Assembly (NCBI RefSeq): GCF_019880205.1
Contig: NZ_CP082292.1
Coordinates: forward strand, 2,852,001 to 2,916,000
Direction of reading: 5' to 3'
From: Pantoea alfalfae
GTDB lineage: Bacteria > Pseudomonadota > Gammaproteobacteria > Enterobacterales > Enterobacteriaceae
Length of the DNA: 64,000 bases
In this document: piece by piece, positions 30,182 through 38,850 of the stretch
How the letters are laid out: each line of letters begins with the position of its first letter
Numbering within the stretch: the stretch's first letter is position 1
Translations under genes and position numbers: made by a program
Notes under the pieces: model-generated
The model's database searches: none
What the model was told of the DNA's origin: nothing
The model's input: the letters and a program-made list of their open reading frames with translations, nothing else

Positions 30182-30856
30182 GTGACCACGGTTTTGATCG
30201 TTGAAGATGAAAAAGAGATCCGCCGCTTTGTCCGGCTGGCGCTGGAAAATGAAGATCTGAAGGTGTTTGATGCCGATACGCTGCAGCGCGGACTAATTGA
30301 AGCGGCGACCCGCAAGCCAGACCTTGTGATCCTCGATCTTGGCCTGCCTGATGGAGATGGCACCGATTTTATTCGCGACCTGCGCCAGTGGAGCGCTATC
30401 CCGGTGATTGTACTGTCGGCGCGCAGTGATGAGCAGGATAAGATTGCCGCACTGGATGCAGGGGCCGATGACTATCTGACCAAACCGTTCGGCGTGGGCG
30501 AACTGCTGGCGCGCGTGCGGGTGGCGCTGCGCCGGCACAGTGGCCAGCAGCCTGATGCCAGGATTCACTTTGCCGACGTGAGTGTCGATTTTGCCGCACG
30601 GCGGGTACAGCGCGGCGGCAGTGAGATTCACCTCACCCCGATTGAGTTTCGTCTGTTGAGTATTCTACTGAATAATGCCGGCAAGGTGCTGACGCAGCGG
30701 CAGCTGCTGAGCCAGGTCTGGGGACCCAATGCGGTTGAGCACAGCCATTATCTGCGCATCTATATGGGTCATCTGCGCCAGAAGCTGGAAGCGAATCCAA
30801 CCCAACCGGCGCATCTGCTGACCGAAACCGGGATCGGCTATCGCTTTATGCCATAA
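30182..30856 (+). CDS. kdpE: Orphan OmpR-family response regulator KdpE
   Basis: A 224-residue regulator with a receiver domain (phospho-acceptor Asp52 in VILDLGLPDGDG, acidic pair Glu8-Asp9, Lys in YLTKPFG) and a winged-helix domain (about 130-224, ending ETGIGYRF). It matches E. coli KdpE along its full length. The start is GTG at 30182, giving MTTVLIVEDE. KdpE normally activates kdpFABC after phosphorylation by KdpD. Neither kdpD nor the pump genes are adjacent, and no remnant is visible in the 257 bp upstream. All key residues are kept, so it is probably still functional. Confidence 0.95.
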   Translation: MTTVLIVEDEKEIRRFVRLALENEDLKVFDADTLQRGLIEAATRKPDLVILDLGLPDGDGTDFIRDLRQWSAIPVIVLSARSDEQDKIAALDAGADDYLTKPFGVGELLARVRVALRRHSGQQPDARIHFADVSVDFAARRVQRGGSEIHLTPIEFRLLSILLNNAGKVLTQRQLLSQVWGPNAVEHSHYLRIYMGHLRQKLEANPTQPAHLLTETGIGYRFMP

Positions 30857-30877
30857 AAAAAGGCGCCAGAGGCGCCT
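30855..30877 (-). terminator. Strong terminator for leftward transcription, next to kdpE
   Basis: On the minus strand AGGCGCC and GGCGCCT flank a 3-nt loop and are followed by seven T. Because the T run is on the minus strand, it ends transcripts coming from pgm, about 330 bp after the pgm stop. It abuts the kdpE stop codon. Confidence 0.75.
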
Positions 30878-30898
30878 GAGACTGTCAACAAATTCTGG

Positions 30899-31163
30899 CC
30901 CGGTTCGCTGTGAGACCGAGCTTGCTCAGGAAACAGGGTCAGATCGGAAAGACGCTAAAGCTAATCCATGACCAGCTCGGCCCACGCGATTACGCACCTC
31001 ATCCGTGAGGTGCGACCGTTGCCGGGCTAACGCTTTGCGTTATTCAAAAACGCTCCCGGCGTTTTTGTCCATGGCGTGTGACGCTTTCCTCTTCTGACCC
31101 TGCTCCCTGCGCGTTAAATAAATCCGTTGCGGTCAGATTTACCCTGATGTGAGTTTGTCAGCA
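30899..31163. repeat. Structured intergenic repeat, copy B
   Basis: About 265 bp between the convergent genes kdpE and pgm, closely similar to 20382-20649 and in the same orientation. The outer stem GCTCGGC/GCCGGGC, the hairpin GCACCTCA/TGAGGTGC and an 8-bp hairpin AAAAACGC/GCGTTTTT are conserved, and the last is better paired than in copy A. The left edge reads CTGTCAACAAA and the right edge TTTGTCAGCAG, which are imperfect inverted repeats of each other. No ORF can be supported. In E. coli this junction holds other genes (speF-potE). Confidence 0.8.
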
Positions 31164-31168
31164 GCTCT

Positions 31169-31190
31169 GAGGCGCGCGATGCGCCTCTTT
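31169..31190 (+). terminator. Hairpin for rightward transcription, near pgm
   Basis: GAGGCGC and GCGCCTC flank a GCGAT loop and are followed by TTTA on the plus strand. It would end transcripts from kdpE after they have crossed repeat copy B. The T run is short, so it is a weak candidate. Confidence 0.45.
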
Positions 31191-31204
31191 ATCTGACCGA
31201 CTAA

Positions 31205-32845
31205 TCAGGCGTTTTTCAGCACTTCACTAACAATCTCTACGGCTTCTTTCTCAATCTGCGCGCGATGTTCTGCGCCCAGGAAGCTTTCACAGTAGATTTT
31301 GTAAGCGTCTTCGGTGCCTGATGGACGGGCCGCAAACCAGCCATTCTCCGTCATCACTTTCAGACCGCCGATTGAAGCACCGTTACCTGGTGCTGCCGTC
31401 AGGCGCGCGGTGATGGGATCACCCGCCAGCGTATCTGCGCTCACCATCTCTGGTGACAGCTTCGACAGCGCAGCTTTCTGCGCCGAAGTGGCGGATGCCT
31501 GCAGACGGTTGTAGCTTGGTGCGCCGAAGCGCGCGGCCAGATCATCATAGTGCTGCTGCGGGTTTTTACCGGTCACGGCGGTAATTTCAGCCGCCAGCAG
31601 ACACATGATGATGCCATCTTTGTCCGTTGACCATGGCGTGCCGTCGAAACGCAGGAATGAAGCACCCGCGCTCTCTTCGCCGCCGAAACCAAAACTGCCG
31701 TCATACAGACCATCAACAAACCATTTGAAGCCAACCGGCACTTCCACCAGCTTGCGGCCAATGTCGTTGACGACACGGTCAATCATGGCGCTGGACACCA
31801 GGGTTTTACCCACGGCAACATCCTGGCCCCATTGTGGACGATGCTGGAACAGATAGTTGATCGCGACCGCCAGATAGTGGTTTGGATTCATCAGACCCGC
31901 CGGGGTCACAATGCCGTGACGGTCATAATCGGGATCGTTGCCGAACGCCAGATCAAACTTGTCACGGTAGGCCAGCAGACCTGCCATTGCGCTTTCAGAC
32001 GAGCAGTCCATGCGCACAACACCATCTTTATCCAGATGCATAAAGCGGAAGGTCTGATCGACTGCGTCGTTCACCAGCGTCAGATCCAGCTTATAATGCT
32101 CAGCAATACGCTGCCAGTAAGCAATACCGGAACCGCCCAGGGGATCAACACCCAGCTTCAGACCTGCTTTCTGGATCGCCGGGAAGTCGATAATCTCTGC
32201 CAGACCTTCAACGTAAGGCTGGATGAGATCTTTCTCGACCACGTGGCCACTCGCCATCGCCTGTTCCAGCGGCAGACGTTTCACCTCTTTCAGCCCATCT
32301 TTGATCAGCTGATTGGCGCGATCTTCCACCACTTTGGTGACGTTGGTATCAGCCGGTCCCCCGTTAGGTGGGTTGTACTTGATGCCGCCATCTTCCGGTG
32401 GGTTGTGCGATGGTGTGATGACGATACCGTCAGCCAGCGGTCCACCCGCTTTGTTGTGCTCAAGAATCGCGTTCGAGATTGCAGGGGTCGGCGTATAGCC
32501 ATTGTCCTGCTGCACAATCACATCAACGCCGTTCGCCGCCAGCACTTCCAGCACCGACAGGATCGCCGGCTCTGATAGCGCATGGGTGTCTTTACCAACG
32601 TAGCAAGGCCCGGTGATACCGTTCTTTTTACGCTCTTCAGCAATCGCCTGAGCGATAGCCAGAATGTGCATCTCGTTGAAGCTCTGACGCCCTGCACTGC
32701 CACGATGGCCAGAGGTGCCAAATTTCACCGCGTGTTCCGGGTTCGCCACATCGGGCTGCAGGACATAATATTGTGACGTTAATTGTGCAACGTTAATCAA
32801 ATCGCTCTGCTGGGCGGGTTGCCCGGCACGTGGGTGATTGGCCAT
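31205..32845 (-). CDS. pgm: Phosphoglucomutase
   Basis: Pgm interconverts glucose-1-phosphate and glucose-6-phosphate. I start at ATG 32845 ([19 protein letters not shown]), which gives 546 residues as in E. coli; the frame is open upstream but the extra 35 residues are unconserved. The active phosphoserine loop [12 protein letters not shown], the metal loop [10 protein letters not shown] and the sugar-phosphate segment [11 protein letters not shown] are all present. It lies 26 bp downstream of seqA and probably shares its transcript. Confidence 0.97.
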   Translation of the reverse strand: MANHPRAGQPAQQSDLINVAQLTSQYYVLQPDVANPEHAVKFGTSGHRGSAGRQSFNEMHILAIAQAIAEERKKNGITGPCYVGKDTHALSEPAILSVLEVLAANGVDVIVQQDNGYTPTPAISNAILEHNKAGGPLADGIVITPSHNPPEDGGIKYNPPNGGPADTNVTKVVEDRANQLIKDGLKEVKRLPLEQAMASGHVVEKDLIQPYVEGLAEIIDFPAIQKAGLKLGVDPLGGSGIAYWQRIAEHYKLDLTLVNDAVDQTFRFMHLDKDGVVRMDCSSESAMAGLLAYRDKFDLAFGNDPDYDRHGIVTPAGLMNPNHYLAVAINYLFQHRPQWGQDVAVGKTLVSSAMIDRVVNDIGRKLVEVPVGFKWFVDGLYDGSFGFGGEESAGASFLRFDGTPWSTDKDGIIMCLLAAEITAVTGKNPQQHYDDLAARFGAPSYNRLQASATSAQKAALSKLSPEMVSADTLAGDPITARLTAAPGNGASIGGLKVMTENGWFAARPSGTEDAYKIYCESFLGAEHRAQIEKEAVEIVSEVLKNA

Positions 32846-32871
32846 TGGCGCTGCTCCCTGACGCTTAAGTT

Positions 32872-33420
32872 TTAGATGGTGCCGCAAACTTTCTCGGTCA
32901 GTTCCGCAGGGAACTGCATCGAGAGCATGATGTGTTCGACCATGCTGCATTTACGACCGGTATTGGTGTTGGTGATCACCCAGTACGGCGTGCCGGGCAC
33001 ATGCTTCGGCTTAGTATGGGTGCCATTCTGTAACAGCGTATGCTCATCACCGGCAAAGTAGACGCGGGTGCGGCCCTGCAAAGATGCAGTAGCTTCAGCA
33101 AAAGCTGCAGTATCAAGACGATAGAGCGTTGACAAGATAAGCATAAAGCGATTCACCGCCCGCTTCTGCTCCGCATATTCATCGGAAAGCAGCAGCTCTC
33201 GCACCGCGCGGACACGATCCTGCGGGCGCGAACCGACAGACGCAGGCTGAGACTCTTTCGCTGCCTCTTTTGAGGCTGGCTGAGCAGGCGAAGCGGGTGC
33301 AGTCTGACCGGCAGTGAACTTCAGCATACGACGCAGAATGTCGGATGCGCTTTCACCAATGTGTTGCGTGTGGCTGGCAATATAACGGTAGAGCTCTTCG
33401 TCAACTTCGATCGTTTTCAT
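32872..33420 (-). CDS. seqA: Negative modulator of replication initiation SeqA
   Basis: SeqA binds hemimethylated GATC sites, sequesters oriC and restrains re-initiation. The 182-residue protein has the N-terminal multimerisation domain ([19 protein letters not shown]), a variable linker rich in Ala, Pro and Ser (about 36-70), and the C-terminal DNA-binding domain with [18 protein letters not shown] and [14 protein letters not shown]. It is followed by pgm, the order also found in E. coli. Confidence 0.97.
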   Translation of the reverse strand: MKTIEVDEELYRYIASHTQHIGESASDILRRMLKFTAGQTAPASPAQPASKEAAKESQPASVGSRPQDRVRAVRELLLSDEYAEQKRAVNRFMLILSTLYRLDTAAFAEATASLQGRTRVYFAGDEHTLLQNGTHTKPKHVPGTPYWVITNTNTGRKCSMVEHIMLSMQFPAELTEKVCGTI

Positions 33421-33670
33421 CTTATTCCGTACGGTTCTTTCTCATGACAGAACCACCTGTTTCCTGAAAAGCTCTGAGTATAGTCAGGCAATTCAAAGGA
33501 TGTGCGGGTTCTAACATCAGGATTATAAAGTTAAATTCAGGCGGGTTGTTAGCAATCAAACGGTTTACGGGCAAAAGTCAGAATATGTCCTAATGCCGCC
33601 GGAACCGGCGCGCCTGAAAAGGTGAAACCATGATAACCTAAGCACAGGTCTCAAACTTAAGAACTTTGCT

Positions 33671-34435
33671 ATGATTTTGAACGCCCGTCTGCAAACTGAA
33701 CAATCCCCTGCTGATTCCTTACCTGTCCTGCTTATCCATGGCCTTTTTGGCAGTCTGGATAACCTTGGCGTGCTGGCGCGCGGACTGAAAGATGCCGGTC
33801 CTCTGCTGCAGGTTGATGTCCGTAACCACGGACTCTCTCCACGATCTGACGAGATGAACTACGCTGTAATGGCGCAGGACATGGTCGATACGCTGGATGC
33901 GCACGGCATTGAACGCGTCGCGGTGATCGGTCACTCAATGGGCGGCAAGATCGCCATGACCATGAGCGCGCTGGTGCCGGACCGCATTGAGCGGCTGGTG
34001 ATGATCGATATTGCCCCGGTCGACTACCAGACCCGCCGCCATGACGAGATCTTTGCCGGCATTCGAGCTGTAACCGACGCAGGCGTCTCGTCACGCAGTG
34101 AGGCGGCGAAGATTATGCGTACGCTTATCGATGAAGAAGGGGTGATTCAGTTCCTGCTGAAGTCATTTCAGGCGGGCGAGTGGCGCTTTAACGTCCCGGT
34201 GCTGTGGGATAACTACACCACGATCTCGGGCTGGCAGCCGGTTCCGGCCTGGGATCATCCGGCGCTGTTTATTCGCGGCGGCGACTCCAGCTATCTGGAC
34301 AACCGCTACCGCGATGCGCTACTGCAGCAGTTCCCTGCCGCGCAGGCCCATGTCATTGGAGGCGCGGGACACTGGGTTCATGCAGAGAAACCCGATGCCG
34401 TTTTGCGCAGTGTCCGTCGCTTTTTTGCGCTTTAA
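33671..34435 (+). CDS. ybfF: Esterase YbfF
   Basis: A 254-residue alpha/beta-hydrolase, the same length as E. coli YbfF, which hydrolyses short acyl esters and acyl-CoA in vitro. The nucleophile elbow GHSMGGK is at about 88-94, the oxyanion region HGLFGS near 23, and the catalytic His in GAGHWVHAEKP near the C terminus. It is divergent from seqA across 250 bp that must hold both promoters. Confidence 0.95.
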   Translation: MILNARLQTEQSPADSLPVLLIHGLFGSLDNLGVLARGLKDAGPLLQVDVRNHGLSPRSDEMNYAVMAQDMVDTLDAHGIERVAVIGHSMGGKIAMTMSALVPDRIERLVMIDIAPVDYQTRRHDEIFAGIRAVTDAGVSSRSEAAKIMRTLIDEEGVIQFLLKSFQAGEWRFNVPVLWDNYTTISGWQPVPAWDHPALFIRGGDSSYLDNRYRDALLQQFPAAQAHVIGGAGHWVHAEKPDAVLRSVRRFFAL

Positions 34436-34525
34436 AAGCAAATAGATGGCGGCAAAGGTTTAGGATTGGCGTCCGGAGTAAGCGTGAAGTATGATGGCGC
34501 GCTAAAATTTTGCCGCGCGTCCGTT

Positions 34526-34555
34526 TTGCTGCGGCAATGGCCAATAATTTATAAT
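34526..34555 (+). promoter_or_regulatory. Candidate ybfE promoter
   Basis: TTGCTG (34526-34531) and a perfect TATAAT (34550-34555) with an 18-bp spacer, about 50 bp before ybfE. In E. coli ybfE is LexA-controlled; I looked for a CTGT-8-ACAG box here and did not find one. Confidence 0.55.
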
Positions 34556-34603
34556 CTGCGCGGTGAGTGACTGGCGCCCGCCCCCATTCAGTTTTACTAA
34601 GCC

Positions 34604-34879
34604 ATGGCAAAAGAACAGACTGACCGCACGACGCTCGATCTCTTTGCTGATGAGCGCCGCCCTGGTCGACCCAAAACCAGCCCGCTTTCGCGTGATGAAC
34701 AGCTGCGCATTAACAAGCGCAATCAACTCAAACGTGACAAAGGACGCGGACTTCGTCGTGTCGAACTGAAAATGAACAGTGAAGCCGTCGATGCGCTCAA
34801 CACGCTGGCAGAACAGCGCAATCTCAGCCGCAGCGAACTGATTGAACAGATGCTGCTGGCACAGCTCCAACTGGATTAA
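34604..34879 (+). CDS. ybfE: YbfE, LexA-regulated-type small protein
   Basis: A 91-residue basic protein starting MAKEQTDRTTLDLFADERRPGRP (shown in part), strongly similar to E. coli YbfE (97 residues) except that the C terminus is shorter. Residues 40-91 look like a ribbon-helix-helix fold (RVELKMNSEAVDALNTLAEQ, then SRSELIEQML), suggesting DNA binding. No target is known to me. It precedes fldA by 132 bp. Confidence 0.9.
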   Translation: MAKEQTDRTTLDLFADERRPGRPKTSPLSRDEQLRINKRNQLKRDKGRGLRRVELKMNSEAVDALNTLAEQRNLSRSELIEQMLLAQLQLD

Positions 34880-35011
34880 TGCGGGCAAAACGCACGCAGG
34901 AGCAAATGTCGGGGCTTTAACCGTTCACCGGTTTTCTCTCGTCTGCTATTATTCGCTGAAATGTGCTGCGGCACACATCTCATTATCAGGATTTAAGAGG
35001 TTATTTTACTC

Positions 35012-35542
35012 ATGGCACTCGTAGGCATCTTCTTTGGCAGCGATACCGGCAATACCGAAAACATTGCAAAAATGATCCAGAAACAGCTGGGTACAGACGT
35101 TGCAGAAGTGCATGACATCGCGAAAAGCACAAAAGAAGATCTGGAAGCGTTTGATATCCTGCTGCTGGGCATTCCGACCTGGTACTATGGTGAAGCGCAG
35201 TGCGACTGGGATGATTTTTTCCCGACGCTGGAAGAGATCGATTTCAACGGCAAGCTGGTTGCGCTGTTTGGCTGCGGCGATCAGGAAGATTACGCGGAGT
35301 ACTTCTGTGATGCGATGGGCACGATCCGTGACATCATTGAGCCGCACGGTGCCGTAATAGTGGGCCACTGGCCAACAGAAGGCTATCACTTCGAAGCCTC
35401 AAAAGGGCTGGCCGATGATACCCACTTCCTGGGTCTGGCCATCGATGAAGATCGTCAGCCTGAACTGACCAACCAGCGCGTGGAGCAGTGGGTTAAGCAG
35501 ATTTCTGATGAACTGCAGCTGAAAGATATCCTTGAAGCCTGA
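35012..35542 (+). CDS. fldA: Flavodoxin 1
   Basis: FldA is an FMN electron carrier used by enzymes such as biotin synthase, MetH reactivation and the IspG/IspH steps. The phosphate-binding loop GSDTGNTENIA is at about 9-19, and the flavin-stacking regions PTWYYGEAQCDW and GCGDQEDYAEYF are intact. The length, 176 residues, equals E. coli FldA. It lies upstream of fur, as in other enterobacteria. Confidence 0.97.
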   Translation: MALVGIFFGSDTGNTENIAKMIQKQLGTDVAEVHDIAKSTKEDLEAFDILLLGIPTWYYGEAQCDWDDFFPTLEEIDFNGKLVALFGCGDQEDYAEYFCDAMGTIRDIIEPHGAVIVGHWPTEGYHFEASKGLADDTHFLGLAIDEDRQPELTNQRVEQWVKQISDELQLKDILEA

Positions 35543-35889
35543 TCCTGCCCGCCTCAATGTGAGCGCCAGCTCACATTGAGGCAATGGAAATTCCTATAGA
35601 AATAATAGCCACATTTTTTTAACTTTCTCCGTTTAATCTGTAGAATACCCGCATCGATCTTCCGCTTATTTTTTCAGGCGGTAAGACTAAGCGATGTACC
35701 AACAGACATCTGCCAGAATCCTCCCCGGCCCGGTGACCTATCCCCCACAGCCCGTGATGATTCAGGCACGCCCTCTGGTTTTCATTTCATCGCTTCAGTT
35801 CTATAATGAGACGCAAATGAGAATGAGCGCAGATCGACATTCAAGGCGATAAGCCACAAAAGTGAATATAGTGACAGGACAAAATCCGC
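35543..35889 (+). promoter_or_regulatory. fldA-fur gap with fur promoter and leader
   Basis: This 347-bp gap contains a candidate fur promoter: TTTTCA (35779-35784), a 17-bp spacer and a perfect TATAAT (35802-35807). Overlapping and following the -10 are GAGA/AATGAGAATGAG-type repeats that loosely resemble a Fur box, so Fur autoregulation is plausible but not shown. The leader would be about 75 nt. The palindromic CTCACATTGAG region after fldA (about 35558-35582) could act as a weak terminator. Confidence 0.45.
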
Positions 35890-35897
35890 ATGACTGA
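35862..35897 (+). CDS. uof: Possible shortened Uof leader peptide overlapping fur
   Basis: In E. coli the uof reading frame ends in ...VTGQIPHD and overlaps the fur start, coupling fur translation to RyhB control. Here the same frame reads ...NIVTGQNPHD and stops at TGA 35895-35897, overlapping the fur ATG (35890). An in-frame TAA at 35850 truncates it upstream, leaving GTG 35862 as the first possible start and only 11 codons with no clear ribosome site. It is either a shortened leader or a relic. Confidence 0.3.
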   Translation: MNIVTGQNPHD

Positions 35898-36333
35898 CAA
35901 TAACACCGCATTAAAGAAGGCTGGCCTGAAAGTGACGCTGCCCAGACTGAAAATTCTGGAAGTGCTTCAGGAACCTGAGTGCCATCACGTCAGTGCGGAA
36001 GATTTGTACAAACGCCTGATCGACATCGGCGAAGAGATTGGCCTGGCTACCGTTTACCGTGTTCTGAACCAGTTTGATGACGCCGGTATCGTGACCCGTC
36101 ACAACTTTGAAGGCGGTAAATCTGTCTTTGAACTGACGCAGCAGCATCACCACGATCATCTGATCTGTCTGGATTGCGGCAAGGTTATTGAGTTCAGCGA
36201 TGAGTCGATCGAAACGCGTCAGCGTGAAATCGCCACCCGTCATGGCATCAAGCTGACCAACCACAGCCTCTATCTCTATGGACACTGTACGCTGGGTGAT
36301 TGCCGGGAAGACGAAACCCTGCACGACCAGTAA
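35890..36333 (+). CDS. fur: Ferric uptake regulator Fur
   Basis: Fur represses iron-uptake genes when loaded with ferrous iron. The 147-residue protein has an N-terminal winged helix (about 1-83, with VTLPRLKILEVLQ) and a C-terminal dimerisation domain with the metal site HHHDHLICLDCGKVIEF (His-rich segment plus C-x2-C). It starts MTDNNTALKKAGLKVTLPR. Its mRNA may carry a Uof-type leader. Confidence 0.97.
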   Translation: MTDNNTALKKAGLKVTLPRLKILEVLQEPECHHVSAEDLYKRLIDIGEEIGLATVYRVLNQFDDAGIVTRHNFEGGKSVFELTQQHHHDHLICLDCGKVIEFSDESIETRQREIATRHGIKLTNHSLYLYGHCTLGDCREDETLHDQ

Positions 36334-36348
36334 CGCGACCTGAAATAA

Positions 36349-36378
36349 AAAAACCGGTGAATTCACCGGTTTTTTTTC
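36349..36378. terminator. Bidirectional terminator after fur
   Basis: A perfect palindrome ACCGGTGAA/TTCACCGGT with A-rich left and T-rich right flanks (eight T on the plus strand, seven on the minus). It serves fur on the plus strand and the convergent 131-residue gene on the minus strand. Confidence 0.85.
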
Positions 36379-36398
36379 GTCTGTCTTCGGCTGTTGTA

Positions 36399-36794
36399 TC
36401 AGGCGACCAGCGTCTCCTGCAGATAGCGCCAGCGTGGAATAGAGCTGCTGCAGTCCAGTATCGCCAGCGAGATACGGCTCTGATTATTGCCATTCATCAT
36501 CTGCATTTCGCGATACTGTACGGTGATCTCTTTTTCATGATGAGAGAGGATGACGTGTTCGCAGGTGACAATGCGCATCCCTTCGCGCTGTCCCTGCAGC
36601 TGCCGGAAAAGCGCCTCGACCTCGTTCAGATTGCACTCTCTGCCCTTTGGGGTGACCATGCGGAATTCAGGATGAAAATAGGACATCAGCAGCTCAAAAC
36701 TGTCGTCAGATCCGGCAGGCTGGTTAAAAATACGTTCAATGAGCTGATGTAAAACGACCACACTGTTTCTGGCTTCCTGGGCGAGAACTGTCAT
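36399..36794 (-). CDS. Uncharacterised 131-residue protein
   Basis: I do not recognise this protein with certainty. It starts MTVLAQEARNSVVVLHQLIERIF after a TTCCTTTT-complement AAAAGGAAAAA ribosome site. It is soluble, and the pattern of helices followed by alternating strands (YFHPEFRMVTPKG, IVTCEHVILSHHEKEITVQYREM) suggests an NTF2/SnoaL-like cone fold. It occupies the place of chiP-chiQ between fur and glnS in E. coli. It faces fur and shares the bidirectional terminator. Conserved length, good start context and lack of overlap support a real gene. Confidence 0.72.
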   Translation of the reverse strand: MTVLAQEARNSVVVLHQLIERIFNQPAGSDDSFELLMSYFHPEFRMVTPKGRECNLNEVEALFRQLQGQREGMRIVTCEHVILSHHEKEITVQYREMQMMNGNNQSRISLAILDCSSSIPRWRYLQETLVA

Positions 36795-36971
36795 TTTTTT
36801 TCCTTCTGTAACCCGCTTTGCAACCTCTGAGAGCGCATAGCCTACCTGAAAGCGGATAATTCACATCTGGAAATTGATTAATTTTTTTAAACTCAGATTT
36901 CTCTCACAATGCCGCATTTAATCGGTTGCGGTTAGATCAGAATAAATGTCGGCAATGAGTAAAATCAGGGC

Positions 36972-37000
36972 AACAAAAAAGGGCGATAAATCGCCCTTTT
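36972..37000 (-). terminator. Intrinsic terminator of glnS
   Basis: On the minus strand AAAAGGGCGA and TCGCCCTTTT flank a 4-nt loop and are followed by more T, about 30 bp after the glnS stop. Confidence 0.8.
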
Positions 37001-37030
37001 GTCATTTTATGAGGTCAGCCTCAAAAAAAT

Positions 37031-38698
37031 TTATTCGCCAGTTTTCGCCCAGGTATCACGAAGACCGACGGTGCGGTTAAACACCAGTTGCGATGGCGTA
37101 GAGTAAACGCTGTCGGCGCAGAAATAACCCTCACGTTCAAACTGGAACGGAGTGGTCGGTTCCACATCGCGCAGGCTCGGTTCCACAAAGCCCAGTTTGA
37201 TCGCCAGTGACTCAGGGTTGATCACCGCCAGGAAGTCCTCTGCCGCGCCCGGATTTGGCACACTGAACAGACGATCATACAGGCGGAACTCTGCTGGCTG
37301 CGCGTGATCCGCAGACACCCAGTGAATGACCCCTTTGACCTTACGGCCATCGGCAGGATCTTTGCTCAGCGTGTCTACGTCGCTGGTGCAGTAGATGCAG
37401 GTGATGTTGCCCGCTTCATCTTTAGCGACGCGCTCAGCACGAATCACATAGGCATTGCGCAGGCGGACTTCTTTGCCCAGCACCAGGCGCTTATATTGCT
37501 TGTTCGCCTCTTCGCGGAAATCGGCACGGTCAATCCAGATCTCGCGGCTGAACGGCACTTCACGCGTACCCATCTCCGGTTTACCCGGATGATTTGGCAT
37601 GGTGATGATTTCGTTATGGCCAGCTGGCAGGTTTTCGATCACCACTTTCAGCGGATCCAGCACAGCCATAGCACGTGGCGCATTCTCATTCAGGTCATCA
37701 CGGATACAGGACTCCAGCGAGGCCATCTCCACGATGTTATCCTGCTTGGTCACGCCGATACGACGGCAGAACTCGCGGATAGAGGCGGCGGTGTAACCAC
37801 GACGACGCAGACCTGAAACGGTCAGCATGCGCGGATCGTCCCAGCCTTCAACGTGCTTCTCGGTCACCAGCTGAGTGAGTTTGCGTTTCGACATTACCGC
37901 ATACTCCAGATTCAGGCGCGAGAACTCATACTGGCGCGGATGAACCGGAATGGTGATGTTATCCAGCACCCAGTCATAGAGACGGCGGTTATCCTGGAAC
38001 TCCAGCGTACACAGCGAGTGCGTAATGCCTTCCAGCGCATCGGAGATGCAGTGGGTAAAGTCATACATCGGGTAGATGCACCACTTGTTGCCGGTCTGGT
38101 GGTGTTCCGCGAACTTGATGCGGTAAAGCACTGGATCACGCATCACGATAAAATTAGAGGCCATGTCGATTTTCGCGCGCAGACAGGCAGTGCCTTCGGC
38201 AAACTCACCGTTTCGCATCTTCTCAAACAGCGCCAGGTTCTCTTCCACGCTGCGATCGCGATAAGGGCTGTTTTTGCCCGGCTCTTTCAGGGTGCCGCGA
38301 TATTCGCGAATCTGATCCGGACTCAGCTCATCAACGTAGGCGAGACCTTTAGAAATCAGCTCGATAGCATAGTCATAAAGCTGATCAAAATAGTTTGATG
38401 AGTAACAGACCTCACCGCTCCACTCAAAACCCAGCCACTGGACGTCACGCTTGATGGATTCAACAAATTCCATATCCTCTTTAACCGGATTGGTATCGTC
38501 GAAACGCAGGTTGCATTGCCCCTGATAATCCTGGGCGATGCCAAAATTCAGACAGATCGATTTCGCATGACCAATATGCAGATAACCATTGGGCTCTGGC
38601 GGGAAACGGGTATGCACGCTGCTGTGCTTACCGCTCGCCAAATCTTCGTCAATGATCTGACGAATAAAGTTAGTTGGGCGGGCTTCAGCCTCACTCAT
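37031..38698 (-). CDS. glnS: Glutaminyl-tRNA synthetase
   Basis: GlnS charges tRNA-Gln, four copies of which are encoded about 9 kb away in this window. I start at ATG 38698 ([20 protein letters not shown]), giving 555 residues against 554 in E. coli; the longer frame adds 21 unconserved residues. The class I motifs are [15 protein letters not shown] (HIGH) and VMSKRKL (KMSKS-type). The C-terminal anticodon-binding beta-barrels end [11 protein letters not shown]. Confidence 0.97.
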   Translation of the reverse strand: MSEAEARPTNFIRQIIDEDLASGKHSSVHTRFPPEPNGYLHIGHAKSICLNFGIAQDYQGQCNLRFDDTNPVKEDMEFVESIKRDVQWLGFEWSGEVCYSSNYFDQLYDYAIELISKGLAYVDELSPDQIREYRGTLKEPGKNSPYRDRSVEENLALFEKMRNGEFAEGTACLRAKIDMASNFIVMRDPVLYRIKFAEHHQTGNKWCIYPMYDFTHCISDALEGITHSLCTLEFQDNRRLYDWVLDNITIPVHPRQYEFSRLNLEYAVMSKRKLTQLVTEKHVEGWDDPRMLTVSGLRRRGYTAASIREFCRRIGVTKQDNIVEMASLESCIRDDLNENAPRAMAVLDPLKVVIENLPAGHNEIITMPNHPGKPEMGTREVPFSREIWIDRADFREEANKQYKRLVLGKEVRLRNAYVIRAERVAKDEAGNITCIYCTSDVDTLSKDPADGRKVKGVIHWVSADHAQPAEFRLYDRLFSVPNPGAAEDFLAVINPESLAIKLGFVEPSLRDVEPTTPFQFEREGYFCADSVYSTPSQLVFNRTVGLRDTWAKTGE

Positions 38699-38802
38699 CT
38701 CAAAAATCCTCAATACGAATAACGGGTGATTTGTACCACGAAGTAACGGAGTATGATCCACAAAGCGTCTGAGGGAAACAACCGTTTGTTAAGCCTTTAA
38801 AA

Positions 38803-38830
38803 CAAAAAAGGCAGGAATCGCTTCCTGCCT
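38803..38830 (-). terminator. Intrinsic terminator of nagE
   Basis: On the minus strand AGGCAGGAA and TTCCTGCCT flank a 4-nt loop and are followed by six T, about 20 bp after the nagE stop. Confidence 0.85.
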
Positions 38831-38850
38831 GTGGGGTTATGTTGCGGGGA

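Noticed and set aside
34550..34603. A LexA (SOS) box expected before ybfE by analogy with E. coli.
   Set aside because: No CTGT-8-ACAG palindrome with acceptable matches was found in the gap.
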